Assembly (NCBI GenBank): GCA_965601475.1
Contig: OZ271832.1
Span: 2,108,001-2,172,000, forward strand
Reading direction: 5' to 3'
Length of the DNA: 64,000 bases
From: JAWPMT01 sp965601475
GTDB lineage: Bacteria; Bacteroidota; Bacteroidia; Cytophagales; Cyclobacteriaceae
Part shown: positions 44,400 to 53,532 of the stretch, piece by piece
Position numbering within the stretch: position 1 is the stretch's first letter
How the letters are laid out: each line of letters begins with the position of its first letter
Program-made: the position numbers and the translations under genes
Notes under the pieces: generated by a model
Databases searched by the model: none
What the model saw: the letters and a program-made list of their open reading frames with translations, nothing else
What the model was told of the DNA's origin: nothing

Positions 44400-45656
44400 C
44401 TAGGACTTTGGTGCTTGCTGACTTTCTAAGTCAAACAGGTCGTTCAGCATTTCGACGAGCGAATCCGCTTCGCCCCGCTTGCATGCAGCCTTCAGTTGCA
44501 AAACCGGTAGTTTTAGGACTTTCTGCATTATTCCCTTTGTGGCTGAGTCAAGTAATTTCAGCTCGGACTCATTTGCCTTTTTCAGGTACTTGGAAAGCTC
44601 CCGCTGTCTGATTTCCTCCAAAGCATTCTTGAGCTTATGAATCGTCGGCGAAACCTCCATTTCCTGCGCCCAGTTACTGAACTCGCTGAGTGATTCACTC
44701 ATAATTGCCGATACCTGAGGTACAGCAGCTTTACGCTTATCTAGCGCCACTGAGGTTTTTTGTTCAATCTGATCGACATTGTAGAGCAACACATGATGCA
44801 ATTCCCCAACCTCTGGCGCAATGCTACGAGGTACGGAAAGGTCGATCATTAACTTCTGCTTGATATTATGAGGAAAGCTGTGTGCATTCACAATAGGATC
44901 GTCAGCGGCTACTGAAGAGATGATCACGTCAAAGTCATTCAGCTTCTTGAGGGATACCTCAAAGTCAACCACATCGAATCCCAGGGCATGCAGCTCAGTC
45001 GCTTTTTCCCTTGTTCTATTGCTAAGGAAAATCTTAGCGTTTGTCCCAGAAAGATTTTCGGCAATATTGCTGCCGATCTCACCAAGACCAAGAATTAAAA
45101 TCTTCGGGTCGTGAAAATTGGGTATAAACTGATTTACCAATTCTACGGTCACGTAGGCCATAGAGGCCGCACCATCTCTGAAGCTGGTCTCTTGAACCAC
45201 GCGTTTGTTGGCATAGAATATCGAGTGCATCAGCCGATGCAAAAATGGCCCTGCCATACCTTCGTCGGCACACCATTGGTACGCCTTCTTCACTTGATTA
45301 GCAATCTGAATATCTCCGAGAACCTTCGAGTCCAGGCCCAGAGAGACTTCAAAAAGATGCCTCATGGCTTCTTCCCCTTCAAATTCCCGGAAATACGCTG
45401 CTAAGTGTACCTTGTCGGTATTGCCCTGCTCCAAAGTCAGGAGTGTCAACAATTCGTTCTTCAAAGAACTTGAAGAGGTGTAGTATAGCTCCGTGCGGTT
45501 GCATGTAGACAAGATGAGCGCCTCCGTCACGCCAAGCGTAGAATTGATGTTGCGAAGAAAATGTTTGGTCCTTCCCTCATCAAAGGCAAGTTGCTCTCTT
45601 ATTTCAAGTGGAGAGCTTCGATAGGAAAGACCAAGAACTCTAAATGTCGGTTGCAT
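44400..45656 (-). CDS. hemA: Glutamyl-tRNA reductase
   Basis: A 418-residue enzyme from the ATG at 45656 (a TTG lies three codons earlier). The catalytic Cys is C52 in STCNRTE, followed by the NADPH-binding GLGEIGSN and the helical C-terminal dimer domain. It reduces Glu-tRNA to glutamate-1-semialdehyde, the first step of C5 haem synthesis. Divergent from the HhH gene, with a promoter box directly ahead. Confidence 0.95.
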   Translation of the reverse strand: MQPTFRVLGLSYRSSPLEIREQLAFDEGRTKHFLRNINSTLGVTEALILSTCNRTELYYTSSSSLKNELLTLLTLEQGNTDKVHLAAYFREFEGEEAMRHLFEVSLGLDSKVLGDIQIANQVKKAYQWCADEGMAGPFLHRLMHSIFYANKRVVQETSFRDGAASMAYVTVELVNQFIPNFHDPKILILGLGEIGSNIAENLSGTNAKIFLSNRTREKATELHALGFDVVDFEVSLKKLNDFDVIISSVAADDPIVNAHSFPHNIKQKLMIDLSVPRSIAPEVGELHHVLLYNVDQIEQKTSVALDKRKAAVPQVSAIMSESLSEFSNWAQEMEVSPTIHKLKNALEEIRQRELSKYLKKANESELKLLDSATKGIMQKVLKLPVLQLKAACKRGEADSLVEMLNDLFDLESQQAPKS

Positions 45657-45675
45657 TCTATTCAATAATACCTCG

Positions 45676-45683
45676 CAAAAATA
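45676..45683 (-). promoter_or_regulatory. TAnnTTTG -7 promoter box for hemA
   Basis: The minus strand reads TATTTTTG, an exact -7 match 20 bases ahead of the hemA ATG. Upstream TTTTTG is present but 25 bases away, longer than the usual spacing. Confidence 0.45.
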
Positions 45684-45785
45684 AACCCATCAAGACAACG
45701 ATAAATGACAAAAATCAATATCTGCGAATATGTTCGATGAATAAGCATATTAATAAGATCAATCGATATTCTAAATTCGTCAATT

Positions 45786-46706
45786 ATGAGACGACTGAGG
45801 CTTTTCTTCATAAACCACTTTGGTTTTTCCAAAGTTGAAGCAAATGCATCGATATTATTAATCATTTTTATTTTCTGCTTTGCCGTCGCTCCAAGGATTT
45901 GGCTCAGCCAGCACTCGTTTGGCCAGCAAAGCCCAGCGGCTGATAGCCTGGATCTCGCAGCCTGGCATGCGGACATCATGCAATCCCTTGCTTTCAAGAG
46001 TGACAGTCGTTCCAAAACGCAAGAGCCATTTTCCTTTAATCCCAATGACGCCAAAATTGAGGATTTGGTTGCCTTGGGGTTCGAAAATCACATTGCGCGG
46101 CGAATCCACAAGTACCGAGCTGCTGGTGGAGAATTCCGAAAAGCTAGTGACCTGGAGAAGATTTATGGCGTAGATAAAGCACTATTGGCAGCGTTGCGTG
46201 ATTACATAGTCCTTCCTCCTCCTGAAGTCATGGTTGATGAAGAGATAAAGAAGAAAGCTCCCACCAATGTTGAAAAATCGACGAAAGAACATGTGCCGGA
46301 AATCAAAACTGTTTTCCTCAATCAAGCCACCGCAGAAACCCTACAATCTATTGACGGAATCGGCCCGACGTACGCGCAAAGAATAGTGAATTACAGGGAA
46401 GCGCTCGGAGGCTTCACCAGCTTCGAACAACTGAGGGAAATATATCGTATCCGTCCGGAAGCCATTGACGCTGTCATCAAAAACAGTCAAATGGTGGACC
46501 CACCCAGAAAAACCATTCCCATCAATTCAGACTCAATCAAACATATCGCTAGGCATCCTTATATGTCCTGGAACCAGGCAAAGGCCATTTACTACTATAG
46601 ATTGTCACATGGTGCCTTTGAAGACCCTGCGGAAATAAAAGCCATAAAGATTATAAGCGATAGCCTCTATCAAAAAATATCTCCCTATCTTTCTGTGGAA
46701 CCTTAA
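45786..46706 (+). CDS. ComEA-like protein with three helix-hairpin-helix modules
   Basis: A 306-residue protein with one N-terminal membrane helix (about residues 22-40, ILLIIFIFCFAVAP) and three HhH modules: about 85-140 (IEDLVALGFENHIARRI), 185-240 (LQSIDGIGPTYAQRIVNYR) and 250-300. The central one has the G-x-G-x-x-x-A form that contacts DNA backbone in ComEA and related proteins. It is anchored with the HhH part probably in the periplasm. DNA uptake is the known role of ComEA, but no competence genes are nearby. Helicase gene follows by eight bases. Confidence 0.8.
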   Translation: MRRLRLFFINHFGFSKVEANASILLIIFIFCFAVAPRIWLSQHSFGQQSPAADSLDLAAWHADIMQSLAFKSDSRSKTQEPFSFNPNDAKIEDLVALGFENHIARRIHKYRAAGGEFRKASDLEKIYGVDKALLAALRDYIVLPPPEVMVDEEIKKKAPTNVEKSTKEHVPEIKTVFLNQATAETLQSIDGIGPTYAQRIVNYREALGGFTSFEQLREIYRIRPEAIDAVIKNSQMVDPPRKTIPINSDSIKHIARHPYMSWNQAKAIYYYRLSHGAFEDPAEIKAIKIISDSLYQKISPYLSVEP

Positions 46707-46714
46707 GGGGCTCA

Positions 46715-49700
46715 ATGCATCAAATACTTCAGTCGTATCTTCGACGCCTAACCAATCTTTCTGGCAGTAACAGGTCCCTGCTTTTGTTGAGGCTGATCTC
46801 CGAGCAGTGTCTGGATTTACACGATTTTGACTACGCATTAAACAGACCGAGTTTCGACACCTTAAAGGACCTCATAGGCCACGAGTCATCGGTGGCACTT
46901 ACCCAGCAGATCGATAGCCGCGATAAGGATGCGAACAAAATGAGCAGAAAGCTGAAGCGTCTGCAAAGGATCGACAAATTCATCTGGGATGAAAGAGGAG
47001 CGAGGGACTTGTACGTCGGTTGGCCATTCGTCAAAGGTAAGTTTGCAGATGACACACTGGTCAGGGGGCCACTGCTGTTCTTCCCGGTTTCGCTTACGGT
47101 GGAAAAAGATACATGGATATTGAAACCCAGGAAGGATGTCAATATCACGTTCAACAAGTCTTTTCTCCTCGCCTATTCATTCTACAACAATGTCCCCCTC
47201 GACGAGGAACTGCTGGAAACTACATTCAACGACTTTGACCGGGACGCGACTATTTTCAGAACAGAGCTCTACGAATTGTTGAAAAATAGCAATGTAGAGT
47301 TGAACTTCAATCAGGATAATTTCAGCGATAAGCTATCTCCATTCCAGGACTACCGTCGTGCGGAGTTAGAGGAAATGGAAAAAACAGGCCAGCTCAAGCT
47401 CTATCCTGAAGCCGTTCTTGGCATATTTCCCCAAGCTGGATCCTATCTGGTACCAGATTATATTGATCTGATCGAAAATGAGAGTTTCCAGGACCTTGAA
47501 GAGTTCTTTCTGAAAAGAAAGAGAGATGACATGGAGGATGAAGGGACCACGAAATATTCGGATCGGCTCCTGGAGGAAAATACATTCACGCCTTTCGAAC
47601 TGGATTCATTCCAGGAAAAGGCGCTGGGTCTCATCAAGAAAGGAAATTCCCTCATCGTCCAGGGTCCCCCTGGCACAGGAAAATCTCAACTAATATCGAA
47701 TCTCATTTGTGATTACATCGCACGTGGAAAGAATGTCTTGCTGGTATGCCAAAAGCGGGCAGCGCTGGATGTGGTCTTCAACAGGTTGAAAGAGAAAGAC
47801 CTGCATGACTTCATTGGCCTTGTGCACGATTTCAAAAATGACCGAAAGGATATTTTCGACAAAGTCGCAGGTCAAATTGATCGGCTGGACGAGTACCGCC
47901 AGAAAAACAACAGCCTGGACGCCATCCAACTGGAAAGAAGCTTCCAGCAGGCCAGCCGAAAAATTGACCAAAGCGTCGAGGAACTGGAGGAGTTCAAGCA
48001 ATCACTGTACGATGAATCTGAGTGCGGCAAGAGCCCCAAGGAATTGTATATAAGCTCAAATCCGTCGGATAAGACGATAGCCATGAATCAGGATTATCGC
48101 AACTTCAAATATCCGGAGGTTGATAAATTCAAGGATAAGCTGCACCAATACCTGAGGTATTTCCTGGAGTTTGAAAAGAAAAAGCACTTCTGGGTCGAAG
48201 GGAAATCTTTCGCATCCTTTACTGCCAGTGACTTACAACCCATCCAGCAGATGGTTTCTGAAGTAGTCGCCTACGCCCACGACCTTGAAAAAAGATTGGA
48301 GAAAATTCTGCATCAGAAAGTAGATTTCGAATCGGCCGAAATGATTTCTAATCGAATCGACGACCTCGCCAAACTGATACAAAACCTGGACAATGAGCGC
48401 GCTTACAACTATTTCCTGAAGATCGCCAAAGAGCCTCCTATTGTCAAAAACAATTGGCTGCTGGAGCAGGAGAGAATTCTCCTTCAATGTTTCAAAGGTC
48501 AGGGGCTTGAGGTTTCGTTGAAATCGGAAGAACTGGGACGGTTCCAGGAGGCACTGCAACATGCAATCGATGCTAGAAAAGGACTGATTAGTTGGTTAAG
48601 ATGGAAGCTGTTGTCGAAAGACAAAATTTTCGTCACCAGGGTCCTGGTTGCCAATGGTCTGAGAAGCAATCGCGAGGGCTTCCAGGTGCTTTTGGATAGA
48701 ATGGACAATCGACTAAACTTCGAGCATCAGCTTTCAGAGCTATTGAAGAAAAGGTGGCTTGGCGATTTCCCCAAGTCTATCCGCAAAATCGACATCCAAA
48801 ACTGGTTCTTCTACGAAAAGCTCGCCTTCAACACCTACGAACTGTTGAGCAACCTTCGTCCACTGGGATCATTGATGCTCTTCTACAAAGACAATCGTAA
48901 GGACCAGGTGGATACGTTGAAGGAGCTTGAGCAAGTGATAGCGGAAATCCCCGCTCACAAGGCCATTTGGAACAAATACCTGACCGATAACCAGATCAGG
49001 GCGCTGACGCTGGGCAAGATCGACCAGGAGATCGCGATTTCACAGCTGAAAAGAGATTTTGACAAACTTGCTGATTATCACCAGATCAGTGAAGGCTTCA
49101 GCCTTACCGAAAAGAAAGTAACAGATGATTTGCTGGACACTTTCGATGAAGATTTCGAAGTAGCGGAGGCTTCCAAGCTCTTCGACAATAGCCTGGCCAT
49201 AGCATGGATTGATCACATCGAAACGAAATATCCCATATTGAGAGCCGTGTCTTCTCAAAAGTTGGAAACTTTGGAAAAATCCCTGCGAGAAGCAGTAGAA
49301 GAGAAGATGAGCATCAGTAGTGATATCCTGCTGCTCAAATCCAGAGAAAAAACCTACGAAGGTCTGGAATACAACCGACTCAACAACCTGGTTACCTATC
49401 GGGATCTCTATCACCAGGTCACCAAAAAACGTCGAATCTGGCCGTTGAGGAAAGTCATTGGCAATTTCAATGAAGAACTATTCAAACTGCTCCCTTGCTG
49501 GATGGCCTCCCCGGAATCGGCATCAGCCATTTTCCCAATGCAGGAAATGTTTGATCTGATCATTTTTGATGAAGCTTCCCAATGTTTCGCCGAAAAAGCG
49601 ATTCCAGCCCTATACAGGGGCAAACAGGTTGTAATTGCCGGTGACAGCAAGCAGCTCAAACCTTTTGATTTGTATCGTGTGAGATGGGAGGAGGAAAATG

Positions 49701-50737
49701 ATGAAGACATCCCGGAACTTGACATTGACTCGCTCCTGGATCTTGCCCGCCATCATTTACCACAAACCTCACTTCAGGGACACTACAGAAGCAAGGCCCT
49801 GGAGCTAATTGACTTTTCCAATAGCAACTTTTACAAGGGCAAGCTGCAAATGCTGCCAGATTTTGAAAACATCAACACAGCCGAAAAAGCCATCCAATTT
49901 GTACACGTAGATGGCGTCTGGGAGAAGAATACTAATACGGTTGAAGCTGAGAAGGTCGTGGAGGTCATTTTCGGATTACTTCGCGACCAGCCAAAGAAAA
50001 ACATGGGTGTTGTGACATTCAATGCCAAGCAACAAGGGCATATCCTCGATACGCTGGAACAACGCGCTCTTGAGCAAAAGATCAATATACCCGATTCCCT
50101 TTTTATCAAAAACATTGAAAATGTTCAGGGAGATGAAAGGGATATCATCATTTTCAGCACCGCATATGCCCCTGACAAGAACGGCAAGATCCAATTGCGC
50201 TTTGGATCCCTGAACATGGAAGGGGGTGAAAACCGGCTGAATGTTGCCGTGACAAGAGCCAGGGAAAAGGTGTTGCTGGTATCGAGTATCCTACCGAGCC
50301 AGATAGATCCATCCGCATCCAAGAATCCGGGACCTAAATTGTTGAAATCCTACTTGCAGTACGCTTGGGATATTACACATGGCAATTGGTCGCCCACACT
50401 GCCCATGGTTCCCCAGCATCACCAGGAATGGTTCCTAAGGAGTCAGCTCACCCAGCCTGAATTCCATGAATTTTCGGACTTGACACTCCAGAAAACCTTT
50501 GCTTTTTCGGACATCACCGTGGAACAAGATGAAAATAGCATGGGCCTGATTCTTACAGATGATGAAATTTTCCACGACACTGTATCTGTCAAAGAAGCAT
50601 TTGTCTACTACCCCAATCATCTCTCCGACAAAAAGTGGCCTTACACGCGGTTTTTTTCCCGGATGTTTTGGATAGATCGGCAAACCATCAAAGAACGCAT
50701 GAAGATATTCCTCAATCGTATATCAAATAGCAACTGA
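46715..50737 (+). CDS. UPF1-like superfamily 1 helicase (DUF4011/AAA_11-type)
   Basis: A 1340-residue protein with an N-terminal ~300-residue region, Walker A GPPGTGKS (residues 317-324) and the motif II box IIFDEASQ (D952, E953), followed by GDSKQLKPFD, the QGDERDIIIFS motif and the VAVTRAREK motif VI of UPF1-type helicases. About 600 residues separate motifs I and II, largely coiled-coil-like charged helices (430-900), longer than in eukaryotic UPF1. No nuclease domain is visible at the end. It probably unwinds RNA or DNA with ATP. It lies between a HhH gene and a pirin gene, one base from the latter. Confidence 0.85.
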   Translation: MHQILQSYLRRLTNLSGSNRSLLLLRLISEQCLDLHDFDYALNRPSFDTLKDLIGHESSVALTQQIDSRDKDANKMSRKLKRLQRIDKFIWDERGARDLYVGWPFVKGKFADDTLVRGPLLFFPVSLTVEKDTWILKPRKDVNITFNKSFLLAYSFYNNVPLDEELLETTFNDFDRDATIFRTELYELLKNSNVELNFNQDNFSDKLSPFQDYRRAELEEMEKTGQLKLYPEAVLGIFPQAGSYLVPDYIDLIENESFQDLEEFFLKRKRDDMEDEGTTKYSDRLLEENTFTPFELDSFQEKALGLIKKGNSLIVQGPPGTGKSQLISNLICDYIARGKNVLLVCQKRAALDVVFNRLKEKDLHDFIGLVHDFKNDRKDIFDKVAGQIDRLDEYRQKNNSLDAIQLERSFQQASRKIDQSVEELEEFKQSLYDESECGKSPKELYISSNPSDKTIAMNQDYRNFKYPEVDKFKDKLHQYLRYFLEFEKKKHFWVEGKSFASFTASDLQPIQQMVSEVVAYAHDLEKRLEKILHQKVDFESAEMISNRIDDLAKLIQNLDNERAYNYFLKIAKEPPIVKNNWLLEQERILLQCFKGQGLEVSLKSEELGRFQEALQHAIDARKGLISWLRWKLLSKDKIFVTRVLVANGLRSNREGFQVLLDRMDNRLNFEHQLSELLKKRWLGDFPKSIRKIDIQNWFFYEKLAFNTYELLSNLRPLGSLMLFYKDNRKDQVDTLKELEQVIAEIPAHKAIWNKYLTDNQIRALTLGKIDQEIAISQLKRDFDKLADYHQISEGFSLTEKKVTDDLLDTFDEDFEVAEASKLFDNSLAIAWIDHIETKYPILRAVSSQKLETLEKSLREAVEEKMSISSDILLLKSREKTYEGLEYNRLNNLVTYRDLYHQVTKKRRIWPLRKVIGNFNEELFKLLPCWMASPESASAIFPMQEMFDLIIFDEASQCFAEKAIPALYRGKQVVIAGDSKQLKPFDLYRVRWEEENDEDIPELDIDSLLDLARHHLPQTSLQGHYRSKALELIDFSNSNFYKGKLQMLPDFENINTAEKAIQFVHVDGVWEKNTNTVEAEKVVEVIFGLLRDQPKKNMGVVTFNAKQQGHILDTLEQRALEQKINIPDSLFIKNIENVQGDERDIIIFSTAYAPDKNGKIQLRFGSLNMEGGENRLNVAVTRAREKVLLVSSILPSQIDPSASKNPGPKLLKSYLQYAWDITHGNWSPTLPMVPQHHQEWFLRSQLTQPEFHEFSDLTLQKTFAFSDITVEQDENSMGLILTDDEIFHDTVSVKEAFVYYPNHLSDKKWPYTRFFSRMFWIDRQTIKERMKIFLNRISNSN

Positions 50738-50738
50738 C

Positions 50739-51605
50739 ATGTCAAACCCAGGATTGATCATTGAAGAAAGGAGCAGAGATATTGGTGATTTTCTGGTGGG
50801 GAGGCTGATCCCTTTCCGAAAAAAGCGGATGGTAGGACCTTTTATCTTCATAGATCACATGGGCCCCTCAGAAATCGGAGATGGCAAATACCTTGACATT
50901 GATCCACACCCACATATTGGGCTCTGCACGCTTACATACCTGTTTCAGGGCGAGATCCTACACCGAGACAGCATCGGTAGCGAGCAGCTCATTCGACCAG
51001 GCGATGTGAACCTGATGACTGCCGGGAAGGGCGTCACGCATACAGAGCGGACACCCGAAGCTCATCGAGATGAGACCCGAAGGCTGATGCATGGTTATCA
51101 AATTTGGATTGCCCTACCCAAAGGAAAGGAGCAAATGGATCCCGAATTTTTCCATGTTGAATCTGACGCATTACCCAAATGGTCAAGTGGAAACATGGAC
51201 TATATCCTGGTCAGTGGTTCCGCTCTGGGTAGAGAGAGTCCTGTGCCCACTTATTCACCGCATTATATGATTGATATTCACGCGCAATCAGATGCGATCT
51301 TGTCGCTTGACGAATTGACTGGGGAAACGGGTATCGTGGTTATCGACGGAGCTGTAGAGGCCTGCGGGGAGCGCATTGCCAACGGCAACATGCTGGTTGC
51401 AAAGCACGACGAAGGTTGTACGATCCAAATTCATAAAGGAACGCATCTGCTGGTATTCGGTGGAGAGCCCTTCCCGGAGGAACGTTTTATCTATTGGAAT
51501 TTTGTTGCCTCTGACAAAGAACTCATCGAGAAAGCCAAGGAAAAGTGGCAAGACAGAGAATTTCCCGGCGTTCACAATGACACGGGTTATATTCCCCTAC
51601 CTTGA
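50739..51605 (+). CDS. Pirin family protein
   Basis: A 288-residue bicupin. The N-terminal cupin has the metal-binding set HPHIG and the later HTER, i.e. three His and one Glu as in human pirin and bacterial quercetinase-type pirins, together with the GRLIPF and GPFIFIDHMGP opening. It probably binds Fe or another metal; some members have quercetin dioxygenase activity, others act in regulation. It starts one base after the helicase stop, so is cotranslated with it. The physiological reaction is unknown. Confidence 0.9.
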   Translation: MSNPGLIIEERSRDIGDFLVGRLIPFRKKRMVGPFIFIDHMGPSEIGDGKYLDIDPHPHIGLCTLTYLFQGEILHRDSIGSEQLIRPGDVNLMTAGKGVTHTERTPEAHRDETRRLMHGYQIWIALPKGKEQMDPEFFHVESDALPKWSSGNMDYILVSGSALGRESPVPTYSPHYMIDIHAQSDAILSLDELTGETGIVVIDGAVEACGERIANGNMLVAKHDEGCTIQIHKGTHLLVFGGEPFPEERFIYWNFVASDKELIEKAKEKWQDREFPGVHNDTGYIPLP

Positions 51606-51670
51606 ATCAGGCGTCCTTCTAAAATCTCTATATACCTTTAGAGACAGTAGACCCACTTAAATACCCAACC

Positions 51671-53047
51671 ATGACCCAAAAATTTGATGCTATTGTGATC
51701 GGAACCGGTCAATCCGGACCATCCCTTGCCGCGAGAATGGCTTCTGAGGGTTGGAAAACCGCCATCGTGGAAAAAGACAAGTTCGGCGGAACTTGTGTCA
51801 ACGATGGCTGTACCCCCACAAAGGCCATGGTTGCCAGTGCCAAGGCAGCCCATATCGCCCGAAGAGCCGACGACTATGGTGTGCAAATCGACGGGAATAT
51901 CACAGTGGACCTACGGAAGGTGAAATCGCGGAAAGACAAGTTGGTAAACGCGTCTACTACCGGAGTCGAAAAATGGCTAAAAAGCACTGAAAACCTCACC
52001 GTTATTGAAGGTCATGCCAGATTCATCGATGACAAGAAAATTGAGGTGAATGGACAAACACTTGAAGCGGATAAGATATTCATCAATGTCGGTGGTAGAG
52101 CCAGAATACCCAGTGGGTACGAAAATGTGAAAGTGCTTACCAACAAAGACATAATGGAACTTGAGGAAGTGCCCGAGCACCTGATGGTGGTAGGGGGTAG
52201 TTACATTGGGCTTGAGTTTGGTCAAATGTTCAGGAGATTTGGTAGCAAAGTCACCATTATCGAGCGCAATGATCGACTGGTAAACCGCGAGGACCAGGAC
52301 GTTTCAGAGGCGATCGAAAAATTTCTTGAAGAAGAGGGTATCACACTCCGACTTCAAGCCACCTGCCTTGACGGCATACCTCAGGCAGAGGAGAAGATAT
52401 TAATCAATGTCGATTGCGAAAAAGGTGATCGTGAGGTTACAGGAAGTCATTTGTTGCTCGCGGTGGGTCGTGTTCCGAATACCGATGACCTGGGAATAGA
52501 AAACACCAGCATCGAATTGGATGGCCAGGGGTATATCAAGGTGAATGACTCCCTTCAAACGTCGGTCCAGGGGATTTGGGCCATCGGAGATTGCAATGGC
52601 AGAGGCGGTTTCACCCATACCTCCTACAATGACTTTGAAATTGTTGCCGCTAATCTGTTCGACCATGACCCTCGACGGGCCTCTGATCGCATTCCGTGCT
52701 ATGGCTTGTATACGGATCCAGCCTTAGCCAGAATCGGCATGAGTGAAACCCAGATCCGCCAATCCGGAAGGAAAGCACTAATCGGTGTCCGGCCAATGTC
52801 CCGAATTGCCCGAGCTAAGGAGAAGGGCGAAACTCATGGATTTATGAAGATCATGGTCGATGCGGAGAGCCATAGAATCTTGGGGGCCACCATCCTGGGG
52901 GTAGAGGCAGATGAAGTCATTCATAGCCTCTTGGACATCATGTATGCGGATAAACCCTACACTGTTATTAGCAGAGCCGTTCATATTCATCCGACGGTTT
53001 CAGAGCTCATCCCCACCGTCTTGCAAAGTCTCAAGCCCCTGGAATAA
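51671..53047 (+). CDS. Pyridine nucleotide-disulfide oxidoreductase (mercuric-reductase-like)
   Basis: A 458-residue class I flavoprotein. FAD motif VIGTGQSGPSLA at about residues 9-20, the redox disulfide CVNDGC (C42 and C47), the NAD-binding VVGGSYIGLEFG, and the dimerisation end with the HIHPTVSE motif that carries the catalytic His. Closest in type to MerA-like, lipoamide-dehydrogenase-related enzymes, but the N-terminal MerA metal-binding domain and the C-terminal Cys pair are absent. So the substrate is more likely a small disulfide or other electron acceptor than mercury. It follows pirin with a 65-bp gap. Confidence 0.88.
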   Translation: MTQKFDAIVIGTGQSGPSLAARMASEGWKTAIVEKDKFGGTCVNDGCTPTKAMVASAKAAHIARRADDYGVQIDGNITVDLRKVKSRKDKLVNASTTGVEKWLKSTENLTVIEGHARFIDDKKIEVNGQTLEADKIFINVGGRARIPSGYENVKVLTNKDIMELEEVPEHLMVVGGSYIGLEFGQMFRRFGSKVTIIERNDRLVNREDQDVSEAIEKFLEEEGITLRLQATCLDGIPQAEEKILINVDCEKGDREVTGSHLLLAVGRVPNTDDLGIENTSIELDGQGYIKVNDSLQTSVQGIWAIGDCNGRGGFTHTSYNDFEIVAANLFDHDPRRASDRIPCYGLYTDPALARIGMSETQIRQSGRKALIGVRPMSRIARAKEKGETHGFMKIMVDAESHRILGATILGVEADEVIHSLLDIMYADKPYTVISRAVHIHPTVSELIPTVLQSLKPLE

Positions 53048-53076
53048 ACGAACAGAGCCCGGCACAGATAGCAGCT

Positions 53077-53532
53077 CTAATTCACGGTTTCCAGCCGAAA
53101 TCCAACTTTGGTCAAATCGGCCAGTTCATCCACCCTCATGAATTGCTCAAAAGTGATTTGATACTTCCCCTTCTCCGGGAACCTAAAATCCCCCAATAGC
53201 AAGTGAGTATTGTCAAATGATCCGGCGACCCCTCGTCCTAAAGGTTCACCGGATTTAGGGTCGAATAGAATAAGCTCTTCGAGCTTCTCAACCAGCAAAG
53301 AATCAGCTGAGGTTGCCAATCGATACTGAAAATAGAAATTATTGAACCGGTAATTCACCTCCTGTTTTATATGCACCAGAAGATTGTATCGCAGCGTAGG
53401 GTCCGCCACATCAAATTCAAAAACATAGGGCTCGTCTTTAGACCAACTGCCCTCTATGGTATGGAAGTCTTCAAAGACCCTCTTGCTATCACACGACCAG
53501 AGCAATAACAAAAGCAATAGGCTATACCTCAT
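53077..53532 (-). CDS. gldH: Gliding motility lipoprotein GldH
   Basis: A 151-residue lipoprotein (Cys14 after a Leu-rich signal ending LLWSC). The mature sequence (VFEDFHTIEGSWSKDEPYVFEFDVAD) and size match GldH, which is needed for gliding in Flavobacterium johnsoniae and is often kept in non-gliding relatives with T9SS genes. The start overlaps the stop of the PSP1-domain gene (ATGA). Its exact place in the motility apparatus is not known. Confidence 0.85.
   Translation of the reverse strand: MRYSLLLLLLLWSCDSKRVFEDFHTIEGSWSKDEPYVFEFDVADPTLRYNLLVHIKQEVNYRFNNFYFQYRLATSADSLLVEKLEELILFDPKSGEPLGRGVAGSFDNTHLLLGDFRFPEKGKYQITFEQFMRVDELADLTKVGFRLETVN

Noticed and set aside
46715..50737. Anti-phage defence helicase
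   Set aside because: No nuclease domain, no partner defence genes and no mobile-element signs are present around it; the helicase family also has housekeeping members.
51671..53047. Mercuric reductase in a mercury-resistance locus
   Set aside because: There is a redox CxxxxC but no N-terminal heavy-metal domain, no C-terminal Cys pair and no merR/merT/merP neighbours.
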